A stretch of DNA of 64,000 bases from Tretioscincus oriximinensis (taxonomy: Eukaryota > Chordata > Lepidosauria > Squamata > Gymnophthalmidae), in contig JAJVDF010000045.1 of NCBI GenBank assembly GCA_022410635.1, positions 2,061,919-2,125,918 on the forward strand, written 5' to 3'. Position 1 is the stretch's first letter. The number at the start of each line of letters is the position of its first letter. The position numbers were made by a program, and so were the translations under genes. Under the pieces are notes generated by a model. It saw only the letters and a program-made list of their open reading frames with translations. It searched no databases and was not told the origin of the DNA. Below are positions 10,961-22,919 of the stretch, piece by piece.

Positions 10961-12375
10961 TGCAACACCCTGGGCTGGAAAATTCCCAAAAATTTTGCAG
11001 ACATGAGGNCTGTGCTTTTGGAGACCAATGCTTGTATACCTTTATATCAAAATATATTATGCCAATTAATATATTCCTAACAGAGAACCCCGACAGATGG
11101 TATTACAAAGTCCATTATCAGCTGAAGACTGAAGGTACAGTTCTGTAGTTCTGAGCTACAGATGTNTGCTTCTATATCAATAACATCTGTATAGAACTGG
11201 GGCAAAACCCAAATCAATACAAAAGCAAAAGGTCCAAAATTACACAAAAATGTTTAATATTAGTGGTAACTAAACACAGGAACAAAAAAAGTTGTGCCCA
11301 AACTAACCAACCAGAAAATCAAATATTGGGGAGGTGTCATTATTAAAGGGCTAAAGTTGAGGACCAGTAGACCTTTTTTGAACAGCAGCAGTGCCTAGTT
11401 TTTATGCCCCCAAAGTGAATCACAGTGGCTTCCATAACATTCTGTTCTTTTCTTCACAACATACACCATGTGGAGCTGAAAGAGCTCTGAAGAACATTGA
11501 TTAGTCCAAGTTGGCTTTATGGAGGAGTACAGACACCAGGAGACTGACACTAACTACAAGACGAGACTGTCCATCAGACCAAACTGACTCTAGTCCCAGC
11601 AGGAAATAGAAAGCTTCAAAATACTGTTCAAGGAAGCAACAGCTAAAACATGAAGTGAAACACAAAAACTCCTATGTAAGTAACTTGCTTGATGATGAGA
11701 CACTGAGGATTGAAATTCATCTGTTGTTGAAGATAATAACAGCCATTGATGCCGATTTCATGTTGGAAGAAAACACCTAAAGTCCTTACATTGAATNTTT
11801 AATCAGTTATCTAATTCTAGATCCTGAGATATGTGTTCAGTGATCACTGGAAATAGGACACTGTAATTGCCAGTGAGAGGGATAAACTTTTGCACATTGC
11901 TTTTTAATGTTTCAAACGCCGAGATCAGATTTTGAACATGTCATTGGAAGATCAAACTGGTTTCACTCACATGGTTTGCTGCTCACTCGTATCTGCAAGT
12001 GATTTCCGCACATTGGTCAATAGATCTGGCAAATTCTGACCCACTTATAGAAGGTTACAACCTGTGCACCATACCTTGTAGATCATGGGCAATTATTATT
12101 CCTCTTTTTAATACCCAATGTGTGCACAGTATTGCCTTCATTACCATCAGTGCAGGAAAGATTTTTTTTGTTTTATAATGGTAAAAAAAAATTAATTGGA
12201 ACATTTCTTTCTTTTTGCCAGTCTCATATTTTTACTTTTTTTAAAAAAAAATCACTTATTTATTATTTATCTAAAACATTTACAAACTACTTTGTCAATT
12301 TAAAAATCCCAAGGCAGATGAGGTAAGTCACATGATTTTCAGATACCTAAAGGAATACCTTCTCCCGTATTAACT
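10961..12375. other. Unique AT-rich sequence
   Basis: No gene, transposon terminus or tandem array recognised. A/T homopolymers occur at about 12184-12260. Confidence 0.5.
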
Positions 12376-12690
12376 TGCCAAATGCCTTAAGAATTGCAAG
12401 GGAGACCTCCTGGTTGTAGCACCCCTCTCAACAGCAAATGGAGTGGGAANCTTCCCAGTGATTGCCCCCAGACAATAAAATGGAATAATCTCCCCCTTAA
12501 GGTGTCAATCAACATCACTGTATTTTTTTAGAAGATCCTTGAAGACACACCTTTTTTGAAGAAATGCCATTTTTCTTCCCACCTTCAGATACGCCAATTC
12601 TGTATTTTTGTTTTATTGTTGGGTGCCCTGAGACTTTCGGCTGTAGAGCAGGGTATAAGTATAAATTATAAATTATGATTCAGATATTCT
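12376..12690 (+). mobile_element. L2-type LINE 3' end
   Basis: The plus strand reads a decayed L2 ORF2 C-terminus: RRSLKTHLFEE near 12529-12562, the usual FKRxLKTHLF block. It is followed by a 3' UTR with GTTTTATTGTTGG, CCCTGAGAC and GGGTATAA before an AT-rich tail. The same pattern appears at 61325-61525 and 25915-26036. One N occurs in the copy. Confidence 0.6.
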
Positions 12691-12974
12691 AAATGTATAA
12701 TTTGTTCAAATGGTAAATCATTTAATTCTGCAATCTTATACATCACGGTTGGAGAACCTAAACCTGAATCCGGGCCGCTGAACCATTTTGTCCAGCCTAT
12801 AGCAAGCTCCCTGAGAAGCCATTTGATCTAGCACCCAGCATGCTCCCTGTGGAGCCATGGTTTCTCACTTTGTTAAAAATAAAGTGAATCACAAAAAGAT
12901 AAGGGAGGGAGGTGAGAGAGGAGGGCAATGAAAGGAATGAGGAACTGGGGGCATTGAAAACCCTGCAATTTTGT

Positions 12975-13125
12975 GGGCCTGGTGGATTAGTACATGAGCT
13001 GGGGTAGGGATATAACCTGCCCTTTGAGTAATGTTACAAATTGTGTATGGCTTGGATGGGTGAGAATATGACCTAGGTGGAGTTGGGATATAACCTGCCC
13101 TTTGAGAAATGTTACAGATGTCCAA
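12975..13125. repeat. 78-bp tandem duplication
   Basis: GATATAACCTGCCCTTTGAG occurs at 13009 and again at 13087. Flanking sequence also aligns, so the unit is 78 bp. Because 78 is a multiple of three, a 157-codon minus-strand frame stays open across it and shows a 26-residue repeat; that is a by-product, not evidence for a gene. Confidence 0.75.
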
Positions 13126-16100
13126 ATGGTCCCTGACAGAAAAAAGATCCCTCATCCCTGTTTTATATGTTTTATCAAAATTAAGTCTCACTAAATAGTG
13201 ATATGCAAAGTTTACATGATGTTTGCAAATTTGTTCAAACAGTTCATATTTAAGTGACTTTACACTGAAACAATGCAAACCATTGTTCACATATTCTTTT
13301 GAGTTGAAGGACTTTTTAATGTTAATGTTTGTAAGCATATTCAAATATGCAATCAAACACACTGTAGGACTGAGCTAATGGGTGTTCAGTTTCATTGGAA
13401 ACCAAACACAAAAATTCTGTTCATATACTATCTTAGCACTGAATACAATAGAATTTACTCATTGGCAAGCAAAGTTGTTTAACCTTAGCTTGAGGTCAAG
13501 TGATCACCTGTAATGAACATGTTTCCCAACTTACTACTTTCTCTTGTAGAAATATTTATTGCTTAGGAATTGTCATTGGGGAAAATAGGAAAGGAGAGCA
13601 CAGAAATCTTTGATCCTTTCAAGCAACGTCTACTGCAAAAGTGAATGAGAGATCAAACAAAAGGTGAAATGAGCTCTGATAGGTCACAGAAATCCAATAT
13701 TACACTGAAAAGACATATCTGCTCGAAACTTCACAATTAAATAAGGGTTATAAGTAATAAAAAATTGTAGCAAATACATACATATTTTAGACTTTGAAGA
13801 TCTGAGCAACAGCTAGTTTTTCTTTTCTTTTTGAACACATATTCAAAAATTGAGGATTTTTTTAACTATGCCTTTTGAAAATCACATATTTCTGCGCATT
13901 TAACAATATGTACCCCAATGCACATGTTCAATTTGCACATCTGCACTTCTCACTTAGTATATAATTTTCACTGAAGGAAACATTGCTTATACAGTATACC
14001 TATTACCACTGAAAACCAATATGATATATCTCCTAGTATATTAATTAAAAATTGAGAAATACAGTATATATTCACAAACTCTTTCTACTATTANATCTGC
14101 TAATCATGCTAACTGCACAGTACTTAAAAAGAGAGGGAAAACACCATTATGGCAATTCCACCAGNAATAGCTTTATAACCATGGCAGTAACAATTGCTGC
14201 TGTTGAATGATCTGAAAATAAAGTAAATTAAAGATTTATATTCCACCTTTCAACCAAAGGTCCAACAGTGCAACACAGCAGTCAAAACAGAAGCAATGTT
14301 TGTGTATGCCAGAAAATTGCATAGGTATCTTGATGCCATTGGGGGCAAGAAGTAGCAAGCTAATAATAGTTGTCTTATAGTGGTACATATGCCAAAGTGA
14401 CTTTGGATCTGCTGGGTTTCCTAATTTTCTGATGAAAAAACATCCTTTCAGTTGCTGACATGTTCCTAATCAGTAANCTCTTTGTTGTACACTGATTTTG
14501 AGCAGTTCTATTGGGAAAGACAGTAGATAAATTAATTTATAAAATAATCCTCCCCACTGGAATTTTAGACACATAAAATAGAGTGTGAAGAAACGGCTAG
14601 TCTTNGAGTCTTTTTGTGCTTATCTTGTCTAGACCAGTGAATCTGGACCAGCAAAGTCTTCTGAATGATGCTGTCTTCCAGAATGATGATAATAAAGCCA
14701 TCTTTGGAGACAAGTCCAAAGTTTGAGAAAGATTGCAAGGATTAGCCTCGTAACCTGCTATCTCTGACAGCTTTTGTTCTTTCTTGTTGGAAAAGCAGTT
14801 TTCATGCAGGGACGTGGCAAAATAATACTAAGTTAATTGGACCTGAAGATCAGGGATGAGAAATACTGACTGATGCAATGCTTTTCATTCTTTCATTAAT
14901 AGCAGAAACAAATGGGTATAATGCCAAACCAATCAGTCATCTCCACTATTTCCAAAATTCATCCTGGTGCTGATTCAGAATAAAGTGGCTATTTATGTGG
15001 CTAACTCAATGAGTCACTAATGATGAAGCAGTGCAGATAGACCTTTGCATACAAACAATTTGCAGCTTTTTATGCATGTGCATGCAAATGAGTATTCTCA
15101 CACATTATAACAGAAATTGCATTTAACTGCTGTTATAAACCATCTTTATACCAGCTTTTAACGTATTCCTGTGGGATAAGGCATAACTGGTATAGAAAAT
15201 ATATTTTCCCACACAAGCATAGTAAACCACACCTAACAGTGAGGTAACTCCTGGAATCTTTTGCTGTTCACACAATTCACAGAAATGGCCGTTTTATGTG
15301 GAATTATGTAATAAATTAAATCAATGGAATTTATATGTGTGTAATATATTTGGGTCTGAGGTACTCAACTGTCAAGAGTGCCACAATTTATGCCTGTGTA
15401 ACAATACCCAGTCGGGATTTTAAATGGCATAGCTACTTTCACACTTAGTCTCCCCTCTTCTGGACATATTTTATTATACATAGTTGAATGCTTAGAAATA
15501 ACTCTACTGTATAGGTTTGTGTAGACATGTGCTTGAACCCATCTTCACTGTCTAAAGCTGTGATAAGACAAAACAAAAAAGCATTACTGAGGCGAATCAA
15601 AGGCTGCATGAAGACAGGGTCAATAATCCACTTAGAAGTCAAATTTCTGTTACATTTACTTCATCAGGTCATTATATGATTGCGAATTTAAAGCCAATTA
15701 TCCAGAGCATCAGTTTTCCGGGAAAACTCATAGTCAAATTAGCATATAAGGTTATTGCAGGAAGGCTTCCATGTGTGGATAGTTCCATGTGAGAAACTGT
15801 GAGGTGGACAGTCAAAGGAATTTGATACTGACAGCATCAGTATCAGATTTGGCATTTGTGAGGAGGGAACTACTGGATTTCTCTTGACAGATAGCAAACA
15901 AAATGGTTGACAGGAGAGTGTGTCACGTGCATGCAAAATTTCACGTATCTNGAGGTGTCAGAAGGGCAAAATTCAGAATAGACTGTAAAGGTATGAAAAA
16001 GCACATTAAAACCAGAAAACTAATCAACTGGATTATTGGAAAATTCCGTGATAAACACCAAAGACAGTTAACATACTAGATCCTTCTGTAAATAGAAAAA

Positions 16101-16539
16101 AAATGTGCTAGCAAAGGTGCCTTAGTGATAAATTGAAGCACTTCCAACCTGCCCCATTTCTTACATCTCAACTAATTTGAAAATAGGGTCAGAGTGTCTT
16201 GTTCTTCTGTGAAGGAGGAATATCAGCGTGTTTTTTTTAAAAAAAATTCTTTTCTAAAACAGAGCTTGTTCTTCCTTTTTCCACTACCCAAAACCCTTTC
16301 TCAAAAATGGTGATCAGAATTGTGCACAATATTCCAAAAATGGCCTCATTATAGGTTTGCCACATAAACTTTCCACCTTTAATGGCTGTGAAGAAGAGAT
16401 TTCCTCCATTGCACTCCACTGCTCAAATACACCATGCTGCAGGCATTATAAACTACACTTGGTGAAAATTCCTTTCTTCTATCTCCATTAAAGTTGCAAT
16501 GTTTAAAGTCTATGTTGTAACCCTACCTACTAGTTTGGT
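13126..16539. other. Unique AT-rich sequence with scattered octamer motif
   Basis: No coding exon recognised. A POU octamer ATGCAAAT lies at 15082-15089 inside a moderately complex stretch (15050-15320). A short antisense L2-like tail may lie at 14225-14290 (see separate entry). The rest is ordinary AT-rich DNA. Confidence 0.45.
14225..14290 (-). repeat. Short L2/SINE-like tail, antisense
   Basis: The minus strand reads GGTTGAAAGGTGGAATATAAAT, close to the GGCGGGGTATAAAT block of L2-type tails. It is too short to assign to a subfamily. Confidence 0.3.
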
Positions 16540-16666
16540 CCTGATTTGCATTTACCTTGAAAATGCATATAGGCCCTAAAATGAACTGAGACAATGCAAA
16601 CAGGATCTAAGACAGAACAAGCTTATTCTACTAATGTACATTAAAATCAGATAAATGCAAATCAGG
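16540..16666. promoter_or_regulatory. Perfect 15-bp inverted repeat carrying two POU octamers
   Basis: CCTGATTTGCATTTA (16540-16554) and its exact reverse complement TAAATGCAAATCAGG (16652-16666) flank 97 bp. Each arm contains the octamer ATTTGCAT / ATGCAAAT bound by POU-homeodomain factors. It may be a regulatory element or the ends of a small transposon. No target duplication is visible. Confidence 0.4.
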
Positions 16667-17884
16667 TTTTACAACAGTCTTTCCAAAGAAAGCAGACATG
16701 TTTTTATGTTCTTGCAAGTCCCATGATACATATCTCTTCTAGGACATACAACCACTTTTTGTCATTATTTGCTTGGATACCCTATATATTCTAAGGTGTC
16801 AGATTGGGATACAATGAAATAAGTATAAAATACCATTCCAATGAACATATATATATGTTCATATATATGTCTATATATATATAAAATAAAAAAATCTATA
16901 CATAGAAAAGATTTTACTTTATTTGCTTTGTCCTAAGCTGAAACTGATTTTTTAAAAATAAAAAGGGCAAATGGTCTGCTTAGATCAGTAACACTTAATT
17001 TTTGTTAGAATGTCATACATGAGTTAATTCAGATAAAATCATGGCAGGAGCCCAAATGGATCACTAGGCAGTCCTGGATGTGATTCAATGTACAGGAAGG
17101 ATTCTTTCCCACCCACGAATTTGGTCTATATTTCTTATTCAAGGCAGCCTGCAGCAGAGAAATATCACAGTGACTGATAAATTAACATTGACAAATGTTG
17201 GGTGGTCCCATTTTGCAAATGGTTTAGTCAGTGTTTTCATTGCCTGGACTTGATCCATTTCCAAAGAACATCCTGAAAAAAATATTGATGCATTTATTCA
17301 CTCTTGAGGTGCCTCGCTCGTTTTTTTTCAGGGAATACAATTCAGCCCCAAATCTACAATCTAGTCATGAAAATCTAGGNTTATTGAACCATTTAGATAT
17401 GTAACAATTCAAAAGTTATCTAAATACAAGGGTTTTTAATTTAGAAGTTATTTTTATTTACAAAACTGTGTTATAGTTATTGCAGCCAGAATTTTATAAA
17501 ACTCTTAGTTGAATATATGGAAGAGATCTCCTCATTTCTATTAAGAAAAGAGAGAGAGATGTTTTTATGGAAGGAAGTTTTGGAAGTCCTTGATGCAATG
17601 ACAGTGGCCTACTGAGCAGTGGAAAACACCACTGTTTCTCTAGGTTTTCCCTTCCTGAATTTGTACTCCTTCATACAACATCTGTTCTTTCTCTTGTTGC
17701 TGTTAGAATGAAGTTGCTTAAGAATATTTGCCCTAGAATGAGGGAGAGTAAGGCAGTGGGGTAAGTTTATATTTGTTAGACTCCAGGGGTTACATTTTAT
17801 TTATATGGGTATTAGAAAGAAGGACTTAAAAGACTACTGACTTATAAGACTCACAAGAATAAGAAGAAACTCTTGACCCATTTT
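16667..17884. other. Unique AT-rich sequence
   Basis: Nothing recognised except a TA-rich palindromic stretch at 16843-16885 (GAACATATATATATGTTC and neighbours). Confidence 0.5.
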
Positions 17885-19430
17885 CCTGGACTTTATATAT
17901 ATGTATTTTATATTATTTTTATTTTTCATAATATTGATAACCACTAAATAACATAACATATCAATAGTGAACATAAATATATGATTTTTGTGAAATGGCA
18001 TTATATTAATAAATTCTGATATACATAATATACACAAAAACAAACATCCAACTCCTATCCAAGATATATAGTTCCTATAACAATTTATACATCAAAGATT
18101 TCATTACAGACATTACTCCATGTAGGTCCTCACCCTTTCATATGTATTATTATTTTTTGCCATTTTTGTATGACATCTAATGCCACTTTTTTGGGTCCTA
18201 TAACATTTTCTCTTTTCATTCACTAATTTAAATTGCAATATTTCAATTATGTATTTTATCTAGATATATACAATCCATTTTGACAAATCTTTCCATCCAA
18301 ATGTTCTAGTGAGGTGTGATGCAGTTATTAAATGGACAATCAAATATCTATCATTATTATTCATTCCCAGTGGACTATTTTAAGTAAACAACTATGTCTC
18401 AGCTGACCAATTCATGGTTTGATCTTTTATAGTATTTGTAATTGTTTGAAGGACCATACAAATTGTTTGCACCTCAGGGCAAAACCACCATAAATGAACA
18501 TAATCTTCTCATTGCTGATTGCAGTGCCAGCAAAAAGGGATTATATTATTGTAACTATATGGAATTTGTACTAGGGTATGATACCAGAACATCATAAATT
18601 TCAATTTTAACTATTATTTTGTTGTATTTAATCCTTCTCACTTGTGTAATGTAATTATCTACTACTTGGTTTTGAATATTCACGTTAGGCCTAATATCTC
18701 ATTGAACTGGAATTTATGTTTAATCAAAAGTTTAAATATTAGAACAACAATTACTTTATTATTCAAGGTACCTTTCATTATTATTTTTCCCATTCATTAT
18801 ACTCAATGATCAGTAATTTTTTATGTTGGGTGAGGATATGTAGTTAAGGATAGCTTGGGCAATCAGCCAATTATTATTCCCAATTATATCCAATATTTGT
18901 AATGTTATTGTTGTTCCATCTATTCTATAATAGTCCTCAATTTTATATTTATTTTCCTGATATAGTTTTTCATAAATGTTCTCTGAGATTATGGTTGTAC
19001 GTTTATTCAAAATCATTATCATATCAAAACGAGAATGTCAAGTTACAATTTTTAAATATGTTTTTCCAAATTTTCATTGTTGTTTTTACTGGGCCACACA
19101 ATTTTTTATATTTTCTGTTTAATCCAATCGGAATATATTAATGAAAGGTGCATTCTTTTCATTCTAGTCATACCCATTTAAATTATATTCTAAATCAGTA
19201 ATTTTAACCAGTATGCCAGGGTTGTAATACAATTGGAGATTGAGAATTTCCCAGCCTCCTGAATTTTTCTGGGTATATAAAAATCTTGTTTAATGCATCC
19301 CTTTTGAGTACTCTGTAGCCAGTTTGAAACGTATTTATCCTATTTATTGAGTATAGTTTGCGGGGATAGCTTCTTCCTGGTCTTGATCCTCCTGGTCGCT
19401 GCAGAAGCAAGATGCAGCCACAATTAGTTC
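17885..19430 (-). pseudogene. L1 LINE ORF2 fragment, antisense
   Basis: The minus strand carries a decayed L1 ORF2 C-terminal half. Near 18535-18480 it reads CWHCNQ and, after a stop, DYVHLWWFCPEVQ, matching the CWRC...HxWWxC region of L1. Upstream (19410-19204) a 68-codon frame ends in FRRLGNSQSPIVLQPWH, at the place of the GGLGxPN block. Stops and shifts are frequent. The minus-strand 3' end runs into an A-rich tail at about 17885-17930. No target duplication was found. Confidence 0.65.
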
Positions 19431-19528
19431 AGAGGACCAAAACCAGCAAGATTTCTACTTTCCAACAATTGTAGCTGCACTTTGGCTTTGTTTCTTTCAG
19501 ACTGCAGCAACACAGCTTCACACTCAAT

Positions 19529-20466
19529 GGCTTCATTCTCATTGCCCTTTAACGTGTGCATGAATGTGAAGCCAAATACCACCATTCTGATTGTGTTACC
19601 ATAAAAACTGTCCCTAAAGTGCTCCTGCGTCAGTCAAAGCGCACACCACAGTTTTCTGCTGTGCATTCCTTGGTGAAATCCCTTTGCGTACTTCGACAAC
19701 ATAGACCCTGTATCTGCCCTCATGTATGCAGGCAGGTCCCCTCGCAGCCTCGTGCTGGAACATGACGTTAGGGGAGACTCAGCCTATTAGGGAGTCAGCC
19801 CCAGTCAGTCATGGGGAGGGAGGCGTGGGATTGAAAGTGCAACTACCCCGTTTAGCAAGCACCAAGTACGAGCAATTTTGCCAAAACTACACAGCTCTCC
19901 CTCTCCATCCCCTGGGTCCATTGCTTTTGTTTTTACTAGTAGCTGCCCTTCAAAATGGCACAGGGGAGGGAGGGACATTACGAAGAGTCGAACAAATGAA
20001 TGAGAAGGCAGGGCTGGGGGCTCTTTTGTTTGGCATTTCCTCTTGGCTCAGCTGTTTGCTCTCCCCACCCCCTTGGTGGGAAATCAGTAAGCACCAAGCA
20101 CAAGCGATTATTCCAAAACCACACAGCTCTCCCTCTCCACCCCCTGGCTCCATTGCTTTTGTTTTTATTAGTTGCTGCCCTGAGACCCTCAAAATGCCAC
20201 AGGGGAGGGAGGGATGCTGCAAAGAGTGGACTGGAGACTCTTTTGTTTAGAATTCTCTCCTGGCTCAGCTGCTTGCTCTCCTTTGCTCTCTTGATGGGAA
20301 AACAGGGTCTTCCGGCTACTTCAGCTCCGGTGGAACAGATTCATTGAGCACTCGCAACTGTGAAATGCTTAATATTGGTTGCATTTTAAGCCCTCACTTC
20401 ACTTTCCCTTTGAAACTAATGATTCCGTTTTCCATTTCCTTTTAAAGGTCTAATGCGAATGCAGCC
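19529..20466. mobile_element. PIF/Harbinger-like nonautonomous element, copy A
   Basis: The element begins GGCTTCATTCTCATTGCCC and ends with the inverted equivalent (GCGAATGCAGCC). It is bounded by AAT at 19526-19528 and 20467-20469. Three-base duplications and GGCTGCA-type ends fit PIF/Harbinger elements. The interior aligns by eye, inverted, with 43636-45008, for example the shared AAGCCCTCACTTC block (20390-20402). It contains a 232-bp internal duplication. A 174-codon frame through it is fortuitous: the duplication keeps it open and it resembles no protein. Confidence 0.6.
19857..20300. repeat. Imperfect 232-bp tandem duplication inside the Harbinger-like element
   Basis: AAGCACCAAG is at 19857 and 20089. 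Following blocks such as CACAGCTCTCCCTCTCCA, CACAGGGGAGGGAGGGA and CTCTTTTGTTT recur in the same order. The units have diverged by substitutions and small indels. Confidence 0.8.
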
Positions 20467-20469
20467 AAT

Positions 20470-21409
20470 ATAAATCTCACACCCATTGATTTCTTTATTA
20501 ATATCCCCCTATAAGGAGTAGCATAATGCTAACATATTTGCCTGAATAGAAAGAATATTATCTATCATTTGTTAAGGCATTTGTGTTTCTTATTCCCATC
20601 AAATACCATATATACTTGTTGCCAATTATTCAATGGAACAAATCATAAAAGCTCCTCAACTGACTGTGCTGGCTATGGGCAAGAGCCACAAATGTCCACA
20701 GTACATAGATTTGACCAATGAACCAAGTGTAGAAGCATCGTTCAGTATTACAGATTTTCCATCTTTAGTCACTTTCACTGAAACTTCCAACTTTTTCAAA
20801 ATAGCACAACCAAGAGTCTTTACTTCAACCAGGCAGTAGTCAGATGAAATGATAATTCTTGAAAATCAATTAACTAAAGTGTCTTCTGAAGATAATCCTG
20901 GCAATGCTGGTATATATTTCTGAAGCAGGGTGGGGGGAGCCTTCTTGCACTATAAATTATGAAATGGCTTTAAAAGTCTGAATATAAGTGGAGCTTTCTA
21001 ACTAACTGTCAGTGATGTCATGCCTGTGTCAATAACGCCCTGTAAGTGCAGGGGGTTGATTTCCTTTCCCTTATATTTTGATTTATAAATTCCATTTCAT
21101 AATAGCAAAAAAAAGACACTTAAAGGAAAGCCTTCAGCTTCTTGCCTTAGAACACCACCCAAGGCATACAATAATCATCCAGAAATGCACAGCCTGTCAT
21201 GTCTTATTGCTTAAATATAGGCCTGAAAAAACTACCTTACGAGACAGGATGAAAAAAGAATGACATAGGAAAGAGCGCCAAAGGAAGGGAAAAAATAACT
21301 ATAACATCTGAAAAAGTCCAATAGAAGCTTTGGAACAGTGAGCTTTATTTTAAAAAACAAAACCTAGNTCGCTCATACTGAAATCCTTGTAATCATAATT
21401 TTTAATTCT
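20470..21409. other. Unique AT-rich sequence
   Basis: No repeat or exon recognised. Confidence 0.5.
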
Positions 21410-22010
21410 GTTACTATGTGAAAGCAAGAGTTGCAAGAAATTTCAACTGACTGCTATTAGATAAATGAGAACCATCACAGCGTGGTGAGAAAGATATAGG
21501 CTGACCAGATGACCCCCTTTTTGGGTGGAAACCTGATTTTGGGTGTCTACCCTGTCCTCCTGGGAGGGGTGTTTAATTTTCCATTTTTGCTGAGGAAAAA
21601 TATATTTTTAAAAAATCACTGCACCATCCCTAGGGGGCTCTGGCAACTGGGGGGCACCCTCTGAAGGCACCCTCTGCTCAGTGAAAAACAAAAAATGCAA
21701 ATTTCTCACACACTTAAAAAATTATTGCACAGTTCAAAAAATTCTCATGTACTTCAAAAAATTCTCACACAGTTCAAAAAAATCTCAGGCACTTCACAGA
21801 TTCCTTGGATGGGGATTTTGGAAGAGTATGCATGTTGGGAGGTGATTTGCATATTGATGGCTATGCAAATTAGCACAAATATTAATTACCCCAGTTTGGG
21901 CCTCAGAAAATTTGATCAATCTAGGAAGATAGAATGTAAAATAACCTTGTAAGCTGTTTGGAGTCTTTTCAGGTGAGAAAAACAGGGTACAAAAACATAG
22001 TTCTTCTTCT
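21410..22010 (+). repeat. TTC-tail SINE, copy 2, 5'-truncated and split by a hAT MITE
   Basis: The body motif AAGCAAGAGTTGCAAG is at 21422 and the tail (GGTACAAAAACATAGTTCTTCTTCT) ends about 22008. The two halves, 21410-21496 and 21924-22010, join into a normal SINE once the insert is removed. The tRNA-like head is missing. Confidence 0.7.
21497..21923. mobile_element. hAT-type MITE inserted in the SINE
   Basis: Ends read TAGGCTGACCAGAT and, inverted, TAGATTGATCAAAT (10 of 14 agree). GAAAGATA (21489-21496) and GGAAGATA (21924-21931) form an 8-bp duplication with one mismatch. TAGGGTGACCAGAT-type ends are common in reptile hAT MITEs. The interior has no coding potential and includes five imperfect 19-20-bp tandem units built on TTCTCACACAGTTCAAAAAA at 21705-21801. 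Confidence 0.7.
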
Positions 22011-22660
22011 TACCATGTTTGTTGTTATTTCAAATGGAATGTTTGGCTCTCTTTCCTGTTACCGCATATTCACCTACAGCCAAGAAAACAGGGATGAACG
22101 ATACATTATTTCTACTGTTTACTTTTTGTGGCTACTGCTTGTCACGTTCCTTTACTCATCCTGCAAGGACTTGAATAAAGAGGCCTGGCAGGACTTGAGT
22201 CTCTGGTTCTGACAGCTTATCAGAAGTCCCTTCGCTGCAATCAAGGTCTTCTTTGGAGACCATAGCTGTAGAAGGAGAATAAGAGGCTGATATTCAAGAT
22301 TTTGCAATTCACAGAAAGGAGAAGCAACCACAGAAAAGGTTGATTAGGGCAGCTGAGCAGTTGTGTTTCCCAGGCTTCAGCTGCTTCATGAATAGAGCTA
22401 AGTTCCATAGCTGCAGCTGACAACTGATCCAAACACATTCATGTTTATCTTTGTCTCTGCTGTATTGGAGTTTCTATAGTATTAATTTCTATAGCTAAAG
22501 TAAAGGCCGTTTCAGTTTTCTTGTGATTCCTAGTTATCTCTGTGTGAGAGACAGGACAGTCTCAATTCCAACCCATTCCTCTAAATAAAGGTAAATGAAG
22601 GATTTCCTTGAGGAATATTTAATTCCATAATCAACAATCTCATCTGGGCAGAAGAAAACC
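22011..22660. other. Unique sequence
   Basis: A plus frame of 84 codons (21958-22212) starts in the SINE and has no recognised domain. Nothing else was found. Confidence 0.45.
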
Positions 22661-22667
22661 AGTCTAA

Positions 22668-22767
22668 GGCTGCATCCATATATCACTTATTTATTCCACA
22701 ATAAAGTATGGATATTGTGGAATATTCCACTACAGTAGTGGGATAAAAGTGATGTGTGGATGCAGCC
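22668..22767. mobile_element. 100-bp PIF/Harbinger-like palindromic MITE
   Basis: It starts GGCTGCATCCATATATCACTT and ends with the near-perfect inverted copy. It is flanked by TAA at 22665-22667 and 22768-22770. TAA fits the TWA target preference of PIF/Harbinger. The whole element can fold into one hairpin. Confidence 0.8.
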
Positions 22768-22810
22768 TAAGCTTATTCTTCAAGACTGATAATAAACTAA
22801 AGATGGTTTA

Positions 22811-22917
22811 AAGCAACTTCTGATTAGACGTGGTTTAGGTGCTATGATAATTGAATTCTCTGCCATTGAAGATTAAACTATCATAGTATTAAAACCATGT
22901 CTAATCAGAAATTGTTT
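22811..22917. repeat. Fold-back with 41-bp arms
   Basis: The arms 22811-22851 and 22877-22917 are inverted copies with few mismatches; the shared core is TTCTGATTAGAC. The loop is 25 nt. It lies 44 bp from the palindromic MITE. No duplication was found at the edges, so it is a decayed MITE or a structured transcript. Confidence 0.65.
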
Positions 22918-22919
22918 CA

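Noticed and set aside
12889..13362. 157-codon minus-strand open frame with a repeated peptide
   Set aside because: The 26-residue repeat is the translation of a 78-bp tandem DNA duplication; no start context, domain or conservation evidence.
19726..20250. 174-codon plus-strand open frame
   Set aside because: It lies wholly inside a nonautonomous Harbinger-like element and stays open through an internal duplication; no recognisable protein.
21705..21801. CRISPR-like short repeat array
   Set aside because: Units are adjacent with no spacers and sit inside a hAT MITE in a vertebrate genome.
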